From: Bin107 sp965221655
GTDB taxonomy: Bacteria > UBA8248
DNA length: 64,000 bases
NCBI GenBank assembly: GCA_965221655.1
Contig: OZ244906.1
Span: forward strand, 806,001 to 870,000
Direction of reading: 5' to 3'
Positions 26,916 through 35,277 of this stretch are shown here, in pieces; the first letter of the stretch is position 1; each line of letters begins with the position of its first letter. Position numbers and translations under genes: made by a program. The notes beneath the pieces are model-generated. The model saw only the letters and a program-made list of their open reading frames with translations, did not search any database and was not told the origin of the DNA.

Positions 26916-27749
26916 ATGCCCAGGGTAGAATGGAGAAACGGCGCGCGCTGCGCCGTGTGTCTGACTTTCGACGTGGACGGCGAAACTGTCTGGATGGCGC
27001 GCGACCCCTCCCTCGGCCACAGGCCCATCCACAAGTCGATGGGCGCCTACGGTCCCAAGGTGGGTGTGCCCCGCATCCTCGGGCTGCTCGAGAAATACGA
27101 TCTGCCCGCCGCTTTCTACGTGCCCAGTTGGACGGTGGAGAAATGGCCGCACATGACCGAGGCCATCGTTGGCGCGGGGCACGAAATCGGCCATCACGGT
27201 CACATACATGAAAAACCCTACCAGATGGCCGACGTGGAACGCGAAGAAGAGTTGCTCGTGCGCGCCCTCGAGATATTGAAGCGCCGCACCGGACAGGAAA
27301 TCCGCGGTTCGCGCACGCCCTCCGCCGACCCGAGCGTCCACACCATGGGACTGCTCAAAAAACACGGGCTTCTCTACCACTCGAACATGATGGACGACGA
27401 CTGGCCCTACTACCACGATTGCGGGCTGGTGGAGCTGCCGACCAAGTGGAGTCTGGACGACTTCATCTTCTTCGCCCACAGCACCAATCCGCCCTTCGGC
27501 CACGGCATCGCCGATCCGGAGTCGGTCTATTCGATTTGGGTGGAAGAGTTTGAAGGCACATACGACGAAGGCGGATACGTAAACTTCATGTGCCATCCCC
27601 AGATAATCGGCCAACACTACCGGATGCGCATGCTGGAGCGACTCGTCCAGCATATTTTGGAAAAAGGCGACGTGTGGATAGCCGCTCCCGGTGAAGTGGC
27701 CGCGTGCTGGGCGGCGCAGAACGAGGCGCCCCAAAACGCGGGAACTTGA
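26916..27749 (+). CDS. polysaccharide deacetylase-family (NodB-fold) hydrolase
   Basis: Carbohydrate esterase 4/NodB-fold enzyme of 277 aa. The ATG at 26916 has GAGGGGA upstream, so the in-frame extension into the M20 gene is rejected. Visible motifs are 'CLTFDVDGE' (motif 1 Asp), 'GHEIGHHGHIHEKP' (HxxxH metal site) and 'GSRTPSADPS' (motif 3 Arg). The pattern resembles the peptidoglycan/allantoin-amidase (PuuE-like) branch that acts on small amides more than classic chitin deacetylases. Pairing with an M20 carbamoylase-type amidase fits that idea, which is inference. Confidence 0.87.
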   Translation: MPRVEWRNGARCAVCLTFDVDGETVWMARDPSLGHRPIHKSMGAYGPKVGVPRILGLLEKYDLPAAFYVPSWTVEKWPHMTEAIVGAGHEIGHHGHIHEKPYQMADVEREEELLVRALEILKRRTGQEIRGSRTPSADPSVHTMGLLKKHGLLYHSNMMDDDWPYYHDCGLVELPTKWSLDDFIFFAHSTNPPFGHGIADPESVYSIWVEEFEGTYDEGGYVNFMCHPQIIGQHYRMRMLERLVQHILEKGDVWIAAPGEVAACWAAQNEAPQNAGT

Positions 27750-27770
27750 GGCGTCCGCGGGCGGACAACC

Positions 27771-28208
27771 CTACGCTATCGGGCAGAGCCAACCCAGCAC
27801 CCCACCGTAGACGGCATGGGCGAGAACGGCCGTCTGCCAGGCTCTCGGGTGCATCTTGCGGCTGAAAAAGCCGTGTCCGGTCACGAAGGGGTTGAAGACG
27901 CACTGCGAGAAGACGAGGAGCACGCCGCCCCACAGGACTCCCCGCCAGATGTGCGGCCCCGGAACGTGCGCGGCGAAGGCGGTGGCGTAGAGCAGACCGA
28001 AGATGATGCCGTTCAGATGCACGGCAATGAGTCCCAGCGCATAAGGCGCCTTTCCGCCAAAGGATTCCCCGAAGAGCAGCATGGCCAGACCCTTGCCGAA
28101 GTCGAGCCGCACCAGCCCCACCCTGTCGCCCAACAGGGCAACCACAAGGTGGGCATAGGTGGCCAGAAATGAGGCCGCACAGGCGACGAGAAACTCCCCT
28201 GACTCCAC
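27771..28208 (-). CDS. conserved small integral membrane protein
   Basis: A 145-aa protein with about four hydrophobic segments (residues 7-25, 55-80, 84-105 and 125-143) and a family-like central stretch 'HLNGIIFGLLYATAFA'. I do not recognise a functional family. The charged loop 'GHGFFSRKMHPRAWQ' lies between the last two helices. It is downstream of the LVIVD-repeat gene on the same strand with about 40 nt between them, so co-expression is likely. It is convergent with the deacetylase gene. Confidence 0.65.
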   Translation of the reverse strand: MESGEFLVACAASFLATYAHLVVALLGDRVGLVRLDFGKGLAMLLFGESFGGKAPYALGLIAVHLNGIIFGLLYATAFAAHVPGPHIWRGVLWGGVLLVFSQCVFNPFVTGHGFFSRKMHPRAWQTAVLAHAVYGGVLGWLCPIA

Positions 28209-28249
28209 GAAATCCCCTCCCCTTTCTCCCCAAGACTCTCCCGGGGCGG

Positions 28250-29431
28250 CTAGCCGGTGTACTCGAGTATGTGCATCCCCGCCCCGTTGCGGTCGATGAG
28301 ATAGAGCAGTCCGTTTTCGTCCATTCCGATGTCGTTTGACTGGACGTAGTCTTTCCCGAAGTCGAGTGCCGGTATGTAGTGCCCCACCTCTTCGGGCCGG
28401 AAAGGGTCGGAGAGGTCGACGGCCCGAAGCCCCGCGTTGAAGTACGTGAGGAAGATGAGGTCTTTCCAGGGTCCCTCGCTCGGCGTGTATTCGAGAATGT
28501 TGTGCGCACCGAACCGACCGCCCCGGTTCATGTTCTCCTTTCTGTCAGGAATGTAGGTGGAAATGGGAATCGGGTTCGTTTCCTCGCGGATGTCCACCAC
28601 CCACATGAACTGGCTGTTCTCGTAGTTTTGCTGTGAGCGCGCCTCGTCCGTCACCACGAGGTAGGGTCTGTCACCCAGAGGCCAAACGGTGTGGGTCGAG
28701 CCGACGAAGGGCGGCGCCCAGCACAAGTGCCCCACGAACTTGATGTCGCGCAGATCCGTGCAGTCGAAAATTCCCAGACCTCCCCCCCAGAAACCCGCAA
28801 ACATGCGGTTGCCGCGAATGGTGGCGGGGCCGTGACACGTCCAGGCTCGCTCGAAGTTCTCGGGCTCCTCGTAGGGATGGTCGAGACTCAAGTCCTGCTG
28901 CGGGAGGCCGACGATATTCAGGACTTCGGGTTTGAGGGGATCGCTGATGTCCACCGTCCACATGACGCGGTTTCTCCATCCCTCCGCGTCGTTCGGGAAG
29001 AACGCGAGGCTACGCTCTTTGTCGACGCCGAAGCGGTGAGGCCCCGAACCCGGCAAGTCGTAGAAACCCACCTGCCTGGGTTCGGCGGGCGTGGAGACGT
29101 CGAAAATAGCGATGCCCGCGCGCGCTTCGCGGCCTTCGGGCGTCTTGAGGCGTTCGTGGTTCACATAGAGCAGATCGTCGCCCACGAGCCGCACCTTGTG
29201 GTTGTGCGTCCCGGGCGGTGCGAACACCTCGGCGATGCGCTTGGGGTTGCGCGGGTTCGTGACGTCGTGCACCGTCCAGCCTTCCGGGCCGTCGAAGCTC
29301 GCACCCCCCACCGCCCCCACGTAGGCGTAGCCGTTGTTCACCTCCACGAGGCTGCCCCCGCCCCACGCCGCACCGGGGTCGTGCCCGATGAGCCTGAAAT
29401 TCCTCGATTCCGCCGGTGCGCCCTTCGCCAT
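28250..29431 (-). CDS. LVIVD-repeat beta-propeller-like protein
   Basis: A 393-aa protein built of LVIVD-type repeats (for example 'AGIAIFDVSTPAEPRQVGFYD', 'GLGIFDCTDLRDIKFVGHL', 'GLRAVDLSDPFRPEEVGHY'), which fold as a beta propeller. The ATG at 29431 with GGGAGAG upstream is chosen; the longer frame to 29737 crosses the regulatory region and is rejected. No signal peptide is evident. Repeated His/Asp-containing loops ('GTHNHKVRL', 'LSLDHPYEEPE') could bind ligand or metal, but the biochemical role is unknown. Confidence 0.8.
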   Translation of the reverse strand: MAKGAPAESRNFRLIGHDPGAAWGGGSLVEVNNGYAYVGAVGGASFDGPEGWTVHDVTNPRNPKRIAEVFAPPGTHNHKVRLVGDDLLYVNHERLKTPEGREARAGIAIFDVSTPAEPRQVGFYDLPGSGPHRFGVDKERSLAFFPNDAEGWRNRVMWTVDISDPLKPEVLNIVGLPQQDLSLDHPYEEPENFERAWTCHGPATIRGNRMFAGFWGGGLGIFDCTDLRDIKFVGHLCWAPPFVGSTHTVWPLGDRPYLVVTDEARSQQNYENSQFMWVVDIREETNPIPISTYIPDRKENMNRGGRFGAHNILEYTPSEGPWKDLIFLTYFNAGLRAVDLSDPFRPEEVGHYIPALDFGKDYVQSNDIGMDENGLLYLIDRNGAGMHILEYTG

Positions 29432-29559
29432 GGGTTCTCTCCCGTATGTGAAACCGAACGTGAAGCCCGCGCGTCTCCTGTTCCTGCCTGCGTGCGAAGA
29501 GAGCGGCCCGAGCCGCGGAGGCGTCAAATTCTTTGGCCCCGATACATGCTTGCGTGCGG

Positions 29560-29587
29560 TAACTTTCGTGCAATAACTTTTGCGCAA
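29560..29587. repeat. tandem 14-bp repeat upstream of the LVIVD-repeat gene
   Basis: Two adjoining units, TAACTTTCGTGCAA and TAACTTTTGCGCAA, differ at two positions, and a third partial unit (TAA) follows. The second unit contains the palindrome TTGCGCAA. It lies about 130 nt ahead of the minus-strand start codon at 29431 and could be a regulator site. Confidence 0.5.
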
Positions 29588-29677
29588 TAAATCCTTTTTT
29601 GCGCGCGAGGTCAACGCAAAGGCCTCGCTCCCCACAGCGCGTCCCCACCTCAGCGGGCGACAAAACCGCGCGGGCGG

Positions 29678-29707
29678 TTCACTCGCCTCCCGTCGTAAGC
29701 TTAGAAT
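29678..29707 (+). promoter_or_regulatory. possible promoter of ygfZ
   Basis: TTCACT (29678-29683), an 18-nt spacer and TAGAAT (29702-29707) resemble a sigma70 promoter about 57 nt ahead of the ygfZ start. Confidence 0.35.
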
Positions 29708-29763
29708 AGGGGTGGACGTTGCGCTCACGCCGCTCACGCAAACGACGCCAGGAGAGAAAACCC

Positions 29764-30834
29764 ATGTCCGAAACTCCCCTGCTCGCCCTCCACCAGACCG
29801 CGGGCGCGCGCTTTTGTGAGGAGGCGGGCGTGCCCCTCGATTTCGGGGACGCGGCCTGGGAGCACCGCGCGTGCAGGGAGGCTGCCGTCGCCATCGACCT
29901 CTCCCACCGGGGGAGGCTGCGCTTCACCGGCCCCGATGCGGAAGAGTTCCTCCACCGCATCCTCTCCAATCGCGTGCAGGAATTAAAACCGGGCGAGGGG
30001 GTCTACAACACCTTCCTCACGCGGCAAGGCAAGTTGATATCTGATCTGTATCTCTACAAGCAGCAAAATTCCTTCACGGCCCTCCTCGCACCGGGAATGG
30101 CAAGCGTGTTCGCAGAGGAAATCGACAAATTCATCATCATGGATCAGGTGGAAGTGAGCGACGAGACGGACGCCTCGTTTTGCATTGCTCTGTTCGGGCC
30201 GCACGCACGCGAGGTTCTAAAAGGAGCGGGTTTCGGCGAGGTGGAACTCCCCGAGCACGGCCACCTGGCGCACGGCAGCCTAACGATTGCGCGCGAGTTG
30301 TGGACGGGAGAGGACGGCTATCTGCTTACAGGGCACCGCCAGGAGGCCGAGACACTCTGGCGCGTGCTGGTCGAGGCAGGCGCCGCACAAGCGGGTCTGG
30401 CCGCGTTCGGGTCGCTCACGCTCGAGGCGGGCCTGCCTCTGTTCGGCACGGACATGACAGAGGCGATCAACCCGATGCAGGCGGGTCTCGCAGCGAAGGC
30501 GATCGATTTCGAGAAGGGCTGCTACATCGGCCAGGAGGTGATCGCCAAGATCAAGTATCTGGGTCGGGTCAATCGCGGCCTCGTACGCTTGAGGCTTGAG
30601 GGAGACACCCTTCCCGCTGCCGGGGCAGCGGTACACGCGGGCGAGAAGTCCGCGGGCGCCATCACCCGCGCGGCGTACTGCCCGACGGAAGAAGCCGTTT
30701 TGGCCTTCTCCTACCTGCCCCGCGCACATATGGCGCCCGGCACTCGCGTGCGCGTCGATTGCGGGGAGACGGACACCGGGGCGGTGGTCGATCTCTCGCC
30801 CTGCCACGCGCAGGAAAACGCGGCGAACGCCTAG
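29764..30834 (+). CDS. ygfZ: folate-binding YgfZ/CAF17-type protein
   Basis: Tetrahydrofolate-binding protein of the GcvT fold that supports repair or assembly of Fe-S clusters. The 356-aa product starts at the ATG at 29764 behind AGGAGAG. The diagnostic motif is 'KGCYIGQEVIAKIKYLGRVNR' (split at about residues 253-273), including the KGCYxGQE box with the conserved Cys. N-terminal 'VAIDLSHRGRLRFTGPDAEEFL' matches the GcvT folate domain. The Fe-S enzymes of this window (POR, CoxS, MtaB) are plausible clients. Confidence 0.9.
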   Translation: MSETPLLALHQTAGARFCEEAGVPLDFGDAAWEHRACREAAVAIDLSHRGRLRFTGPDAEEFLHRILSNRVQELKPGEGVYNTFLTRQGKLISDLYLYKQQNSFTALLAPGMASVFAEEIDKFIIMDQVEVSDETDASFCIALFGPHAREVLKGAGFGEVELPEHGHLAHGSLTIARELWTGEDGYLLTGHRQEAETLWRVLVEAGAAQAGLAAFGSLTLEAGLPLFGTDMTEAINPMQAGLAAKAIDFEKGCYIGQEVIAKIKYLGRVNRGLVRLRLEGDTLPAAGAAVHAGEKSAGAITRAAYCPTEEAVLAFSYLPRAHMAPGTRVRVDCGETDTGAVVDLSPCHAQENAANA

Positions 30835-30865
30835 TTTCGCCCCGCCACTGTTTCGCCGGATGCTT

Positions 30866-30894
30866 TTGACTTCTCCGGCGTTGCGAGGCATATT
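30866..30894 (+). promoter_or_regulatory. likely sigma70-type promoter of pckA
   Basis: TTGACT (30866-30871) and CATATT (30889-30894) are spaced by 17 nt, about 105 nt ahead of the PEP carboxykinase start. Confidence 0.5.
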
Positions 30895-30999
30895 GCGGCC
30901 TCCTTGCGCCCCCATCCGAAAATCGCAAGAATGGATGGACGATTCGAACAAGAGAACCTGTGCCGGACGGGTGATTCGCCCCTCGGGAGGAAGCATCGC

Positions 31000-32637
31000 A
31001 TGGCAAAAACCCAGGAGGGAGGGAAAAACGCTTCCTCCCCTGCAAAAATAGGAACGGGAGAAGACTTCGGCCTGGACGCAATCGGCCTCAAGAACGTCGG
31101 AACGGTATACCGCAACCTGCCCATACCCACCCTGAACGAGATGGCGGTCGCCCGCGGGGAGGGGTTTCTGGCCCCCAACGGCGCGCTTGTCGTGCACACG
31201 GGCAAATTCTCGGGCCGCTCGCCCAAGGACAAGTTCACCGTCGATCAAAATCCCTCGAACGGGAAAATCTGGTGGGGGCCGATTAACCAGAAGATATCGA
31301 CGGCCAACTGGGAGCGGGTTTTTCAGAAAATCGCCAGCTACGCCCAAAAGCGCGATCTGTTCATTTTTGACGGCTTCGTGGGCAACGACCCCCGATACAA
31401 GCTCCCCGTGCGCGTCGTCTCCGAGCTCGCCTGGCACTCCATGTTCTGCCAGACCCTGCTCGTGCGCCCCACGCCCGGCGAGTTGAGCGACCACCACGAC
31501 AATCCCTTCACGGTGATCGACATGGGCCGCTTTCTGGGGGCGGGTCCCGCCGAGGGTCTCCGCCAGGACAACTTCACGCTCGTGAACTTCGAGAAGAACA
31601 TGGCCCTCATCGGCGGTTCGGAATACGCGGGCGAAATGAAGAAATCCGCCTTCTTCATCATGAACTACCTCTTGCCGCAAAAAGGCGTGTTCCCGATGCA
31701 CTGCTCCGCCAACATGGGCCACGACGGGGACGTCGCCCTTTTCTTCGGGCTTTCGGGAACGGGGAAGACGACGCTCTCCGCCGATCCGAACCGCAAGCTC
31801 GTCGGCGACGACGAGCACGGCTGGACGGACACGGGCGTCTTCAATTTCGAGGGCGGCTGCTATGCGAAGACCATCAACCTGACGCGCGAAAACGAGCCGC
31901 AGATTTGGGACGCGATTCGCTTCGGCTCGGTTCTCGAGAACGTAATCGTCGACCCGCATACCCGCGAGATCGACTACGACGACATGTCGATTACCGAGAA
32001 CACACGCGCTACCTACCCCAATCACTTCATCGACAACTGCGTACTTTCGGGCATGGGGGGGCACCCGAAGAACGTGTTCTTCCTCACGTGCGATGCGTTC
32101 GGCGTCCTGCCCCCCATCAGCAAGCTCACGCCCGAGCAAGCCGCCTACCACTTCCTCTCCGGCTATACGGCCAAGGTGGCGGGCACCGAAGCGGGTGTCG
32201 ACGATCCGGTAGCCACGTTCAGCAGTTGCTTTGGTGCGCCGTTTTTGGCCCTGCACCCCGCCGAGTACGGCGAGATGCTGATGGCGAAGCTGAAAGAACA
32301 CGGCACGCAGGTCTGGCTGGTCAACACGGGCTGGATCGGCGGCGCTGCGGGCGAGGTGGATAGAATGCCCCTCGCACACACGCGCGCGCTCCTCACCGCC
32401 GCTCTCACGGGCGGCCTCGCCGAGGTTCCCACCCAGAGCATACCGGTATTCGACCTCCAGGTTCCGACGAGTTGTCCCGGAGTGCCGGAAAAATACATGC
32501 TCCCCAGCCAGCTCTGGAGCAGTTCCGAGCGCTACGAGGAGAAGGTGCGCGAGTTGGCCGGGGCTTTCCGGAAGAATTTTGCGCAGTTCGCAGACAGGGC
32601 GGCGCCCGAAGTCGCGGCGGCCGGCCCCAGGGAGTAG
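31000..32637 (+). CDS. pckA: phosphoenolpyruvate carboxykinase (ATP)
   Basis: Converts oxaloacetate and ATP to PEP and CO2, the entry step of gluconeogenesis from organic acids. The ATG at 31000 with GGGAGGAAG upstream gives 545 aa, typical of the ATP-dependent class. The P-loop 'GLSGTGKTTLSADPNR' near residue 250 with the following 'LVGDDEHGW' (kinase-2 Asp pair) is diagnostic, and 'HTGKFSGRSPKDKF' is the substrate-binding Arg/Lys region. It fits a cell living on carboxylates imported by systems such as TctCBA. A tautomerase and a nitrilase-fold gene follow on the same strand. Confidence 0.97.
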   Translation: MAKTQEGGKNASSPAKIGTGEDFGLDAIGLKNVGTVYRNLPIPTLNEMAVARGEGFLAPNGALVVHTGKFSGRSPKDKFTVDQNPSNGKIWWGPINQKISTANWERVFQKIASYAQKRDLFIFDGFVGNDPRYKLPVRVVSELAWHSMFCQTLLVRPTPGELSDHHDNPFTVIDMGRFLGAGPAEGLRQDNFTLVNFEKNMALIGGSEYAGEMKKSAFFIMNYLLPQKGVFPMHCSANMGHDGDVALFFGLSGTGKTTLSADPNRKLVGDDEHGWTDTGVFNFEGGCYAKTINLTRENEPQIWDAIRFGSVLENVIVDPHTREIDYDDMSITENTRATYPNHFIDNCVLSGMGGHPKNVFFLTCDAFGVLPPISKLTPEQAAYHFLSGYTAKVAGTEAGVDDPVATFSSCFGAPFLALHPAEYGEMLMAKLKEHGTQVWLVNTGWIGGAAGEVDRMPLAHTRALLTAALTGGLAEVPTQSIPVFDLQVPTSCPGVPEKYMLPSQLWSSSERYEEKVRELAGAFRKNFAQFADRAAPEVAAAGPRE

Positions 32638-32688
32638 GCACGCACACACCCGAAGGTCAGGGGTTCACGTTCGAGAGGAGATACGCCG

Positions 32689-32874
32689 ATGCCCGTCGTT
32701 CAAGTCAGCTTGCTGGAAGGCAGATCCAAAGAGCAAAAAAGCGCGATGGCCGAAGACATCACCGAGGCCGTTCACAAGCACACGGGTGCGCCCAAAGAAG
32801 TCGTGACCATCGTGTTCGTTGACGTGGCAAGAGACTCCTGGGCGGCGGGAGGAACGCTCTACGCAGACAAATAG
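32689..32874 (+). CDS. 4-oxalocrotonate tautomerase family protein
   Basis: Small 61-aa tautomerase with the catalytic Pro directly after the initiator Met ('MPVVQVSLLEGRS'), and the family Arg positions in 'GRSKEQKSAMAEDIT' and 'DVARDSW'. This is the size of classic hexameric 4-OT enzymes, which convert 2-hydroxymuconate-type enols to ketones. A GAGAGGAG site precedes the ATG. It sits 22 nt ahead of the nitrilase-fold gene. No other meta-cleavage genes are near, so the substrate is open. Confidence 0.88.
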   Translation: MPVVQVSLLEGRSKEQKSAMAEDITEAVHKHTGAPKEVVTIVFVDVARDSWAAGGTLYADK

Positions 32875-32895
32875 TCCCAGAGAAGGAGAAGCGAG

Positions 32896-33753
32896 ATGAG
32901 CGTCGACAACTTTCGGCTGGCGCTGGTGCAACCCATGGGCCACCGCCCGCCCGAGGATGAGAAGAACGTGGCCGACGCCGTACGTTACGTGGAAGACGCC
33001 GCCGCGCAGGGTGCGGATTTCGTCGCGTTCCCCGAGTCGTATCCCGGCCCCTGGCGGATGCCCGCGACGTTCGACCCCACAGCGGCGATGGAGGAGGTTG
33101 CCAGCCGCTGCGGCATCTACGTCCAGTATGGCACCCTCGAGCCCCTCGATAACGAGAAACAAACGGCGCACAACCTTCTGAACCTCGCCCGGCCCGCGGG
33201 TGGGCCCTCCGGGCGCTACCGCAGAACCCACCCTCCCGGACCATGGATATATACGGGGGGCGGACTCTGGGAGTTTCAGTACGTCGCGGGCGATGAATAT
33301 CCCGTTTTCGAGACCCAGTACGGCCAAGTCGGCATGGCGATGTGCAGCGAGGTCTACATGCCCGAGGTCACGCGCGCCCTTTCGTTGCGCGGTGCCGAAA
33401 TCATCTTTCTGCCCGCGGGCGTGGACAAGAAAAGGCTCTGGGCCACCTGGCGGAACCTCATCTGGTCGCGCGCCATCGAAAATCTGGCCATCGTCATCAC
33501 CACCCAGAACCTCTTCGAGAAGAGCGACCGCGGCCTGGCGATGGTGGCCACGCCCGAGGAAGTCGTATTCGAAAGCACGAGGGCGGGCATGTTCATGGTC
33601 GACGTGGATTTGGAAAGAATACGCGAACTGCGCGAGCAGAGGGACGAGGTAACCTCCTCGGGCAAGAACGCGGCGAAGGCGGGCGTGCTGAGCCAGTGGC
33701 AAAGGCCGGAACTCTACGACAAATTCTTTCCCACAGAAGGCGCAGCAAGCTGA
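32896..33753 (+). CDS. carbon-nitrogen hydrolase (nitrilase superfamily) with altered catalytic Lys
   Basis: Nitrilase-fold amidase of 285 aa. The catalytic Glu is in 'FPESYPGP' (about residue 47) and the nucleophile Cys in 'MAMCSEVYMPEV' (about 150). The usual YRKxH motif of the catalytic Lys reads 'YRRTHPPGP', with Arg at residue 110 (codon AGA). Either this branch tolerates Arg, or activity is changed or lost; the rest of the fold looks intact. A GGAG site precedes the ATG. It is coupled to the tautomerase gene upstream. Confidence 0.85.
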   Translation: MSVDNFRLALVQPMGHRPPEDEKNVADAVRYVEDAAAQGADFVAFPESYPGPWRMPATFDPTAAMEEVASRCGIYVQYGTLEPLDNEKQTAHNLLNLARPAGGPSGRYRRTHPPGPWIYTGGGLWEFQYVAGDEYPVFETQYGQVGMAMCSEVYMPEVTRALSLRGAEIIFLPAGVDKKRLWATWRNLIWSRAIENLAIVITTQNLFEKSDRGLAMVATPEEVVFESTRAGMFMVDVDLERIRELREQRDEVTSSGKNAAKAGVLSQWQRPELYDKFFPTEGAAS

Positions 33754-33754
33754 G

Positions 33755-33794
33755 GCAACGCCTCCTCCCGGGACGCGCGCCCGGGAGGCGTTGC
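33755..33794 (+). terminator. long hairpin after the nitrilase-fold gene
   Basis: A 15-bp inverted repeat (GCAACGCCTCC...CGGG with CCCGGGAGGCGTTGC), with a 3-nt bulge and 7-nt loop, starts 2 nt after the stop codon. No T-run follows, so it may be a terminator helped by rho or a 3'-end stabiliser. Confidence 0.5.
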
Positions 33795-33835
33795 GCGGCA
33801 AACGGCTCCCGCCACGGGGGAAGTCCCGAGCGAGA

Positions 33836-34339
33836 ATGACAACCACCTATTTTTGGATTCTCTACGCACACATACTGGCGGCCTGCCTTTACGAGGGTGC
33901 TCTCGTTTTCTTCTGGCTTCTCATGGGACACCTGCGGCGCAGGCTTTCGCCCGAGGAGTACGCGGGCGAGGTCGTCTCCATCCTGCGGTTTTACCACCCT
34001 TTCATTTTGGTGTGCATGGGCGTGCTGATCATGACCGGCGCCTGGTATCTGACGGGCCTCAAAATGGCGATGGGGCCTGCCTTCGGCAAGCTTTTCGTCC
34101 CGCTGGGCTTCAAACTCCTCACCGTCTTTTTGATGATGATGGGCATCAGCTTTCAGTTCTTCGCCATCGGGCTGCGTCTCACCCGGGGTGTGGGTCCCGC
34201 AGGCAATGGGCGGCCCATCAGCGAGACAACCGAGGAGCGCATGCGCTTGCTCAGGACGCTCGAGCGAGTGAATCTCGCAAACGCCTTGCTGGCGCTGTTC
34301 GCTATTTTCTTTGGTCTCGCATTAAATAAAGGTTTTTAA
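33836..34339 (+). CDS. conserved membrane protein, four helices
   Basis: A 167-aa product with about four hydrophobic segments (residues 6-28, 48-72, 82-108 and 140-162). The topology resembles CopD/DUF2269-type membrane proteins, with His residues in the first and second helices (HIL and YHPF), but I cannot assign the family firmly. The ATG at 33836 is chosen over 33791 because it removes an Arg-rich lead. It follows a strong hairpin, so it is probably a separate unit. Confidence 0.6.
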   Translation: MTTTYFWILYAHILAACLYEGALVFFWLLMGHLRRRLSPEEYAGEVVSILRFYHPFILVCMGVLIMTGAWYLTGLKMAMGPAFGKLFVPLGFKLLTVFLMMMGISFQFFAIGLRLTRGVGPAGNGRPISETTEERMRLLRTLERVNLANALLALFAIFFGLALNKGF

Positions 34340-34431
34340 TCAACTGTTTATGCAAAATACCTCAAAGACGACTTGAATACCAAAAGCCTCCTTTCTTCCC
34401 TCCCTCCAAGAAGGTCCTCGCCGAGAAAAGC

Positions 34432-35178
34432 ATGAACCACGCACCTTACGCCGACGAAAACGAGCGGGCGAGCGCAGCAGGCCGCAAGTCCGTCGGCGCA
34501 TCGAAAATCACCCCGAGAATCCGGGAAAATTTTCAGGGCGTTGTTCTCTCCGGGCCGAGAACCTCACTCGAACCCGTGGACGCCGCTCGCGACACCCGCG
34601 ACATCTTCCGGGCCGCGACCGAAGGAAAGGAGTCCGAACGGATTTGGGACTACATGGGGTCGGGGCCTTTCTCGGCCGAGGCGGAGGTACACGACTGGCT
34701 GTTGGGTTGCGCAGCGTCGGAGGATCCGCTCTTCGTGGTTTACCGAGACCGAGCGACGGGCCGCCTCGGCGGCATGGGCAGTTTTATGGAAATCCGCCCC
34801 TCCGCCGGCGTCGCTGAAATCGGCCACATCTGGTTCGGGCGCGCCTGGCAGCGCGACGTGCGCGCCACCGAGGTGCTCTCGCTCATGATGCGCCACGTTC
34901 TCGAGACCTGTGGTTATCGCCGCCTGGAATGGAAGTGCAACGCCCTGAACGCGGCCTCGCGCACGGCGGCGCTCCGCCTGGGCTTTCGATACGAGGGAGT
35001 CTTCCTGAACCACATGATCGTCAAAGGACGCAGCCGAGACACCGCCTGGTTTTCACTTACCCAGGAGGAATGGCCGCCCGTGCGTGAAGCCCACGCTCGC
35101 TGGCTTGCGCCGGAGAACTTCGACGCCCGGGGCCGCCAGCGTTGCGCTCTGAGCGATCTCACCCGCGCGCTTTGGTAA
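34432..35178 (+). CDS. GNAT-family N-acetyltransferase (RimJ/RimL-like)
   Basis: A 248-aa acetyltransferase of the RimL/ribosomal-protein N-acetyltransferase-like branch. After about 45 polar N-terminal residues of unknown role, the domain shows 'LEPVDAARDTRDIF', 'AEIGHIWFGRAWQRDVRATEVLSL' (acetyl-CoA binding, in parts) and 'RLEWKCNALNAASRTAALRLGFRYEG' (in parts), which is the typical motif near the catalytic strand. The substrate may be a protein N-terminus or a small amine. It is convergent with the second SUMF1 gene. Confidence 0.85.
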   Translation: MNHAPYADENERASAAGRKSVGASKITPRIRENFQGVVLSGPRTSLEPVDAARDTRDIFRAATEGKESERIWDYMGSGPFSAEAEVHDWLLGCAASEDPLFVVYRDRATGRLGGMGSFMEIRPSAGVAEIGHIWFGRAWQRDVRATEVLSLMMRHVLETCGYRRLEWKCNALNAASRTAALRLGFRYEGVFLNHMIVKGRSRDTAWFSLTQEEWPPVREAHARWLAPENFDARGRQRCALSDLTRALW

Positions 35179-35243
35179 ATTCGTTTTGGGGCGGGCAGGA
35201 AAGTCGGCACCGGGCAAATCCGCGCCCGCTTTGCCCCCCCGAA

Positions 35244-35267
35244 GCATGCGCGTATGCCCGCGCATGC
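35244..35267. terminator. hairpin between convergent genes
   Basis: A perfect 9-bp stem (GCATGCGCG with CGCGCATGC) and 6-nt loop lies between the convergent GNAT and SUMF1-domain genes. It could end transcripts from both sides, though neither strand has a T-run. Confidence 0.4.
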
Positions 35268-35277
35268 AGGCGTCCGC

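Larger units (their letters stand above)
29432..29763. promoter_or_regulatory. 332-nt divergent intergenic region
   Basis: Gene-free region between the LVIVD-repeat gene (minus) and ygfZ (plus). It contains a tandem 14-bp repeat (29560-29587) and a plausible promoter for ygfZ (29678-29707); the rest shows nothing recognisable. Longer reading frames crossing it give low-complexity products and are not supported. Confidence 0.5.

Noticed and set aside
30280..32649. 789-codon minus-strand frame opposite ygfZ and pckA
   Set aside because: PEP carboxykinase on the plus strand is unambiguous, and the antisense frame has no domain.
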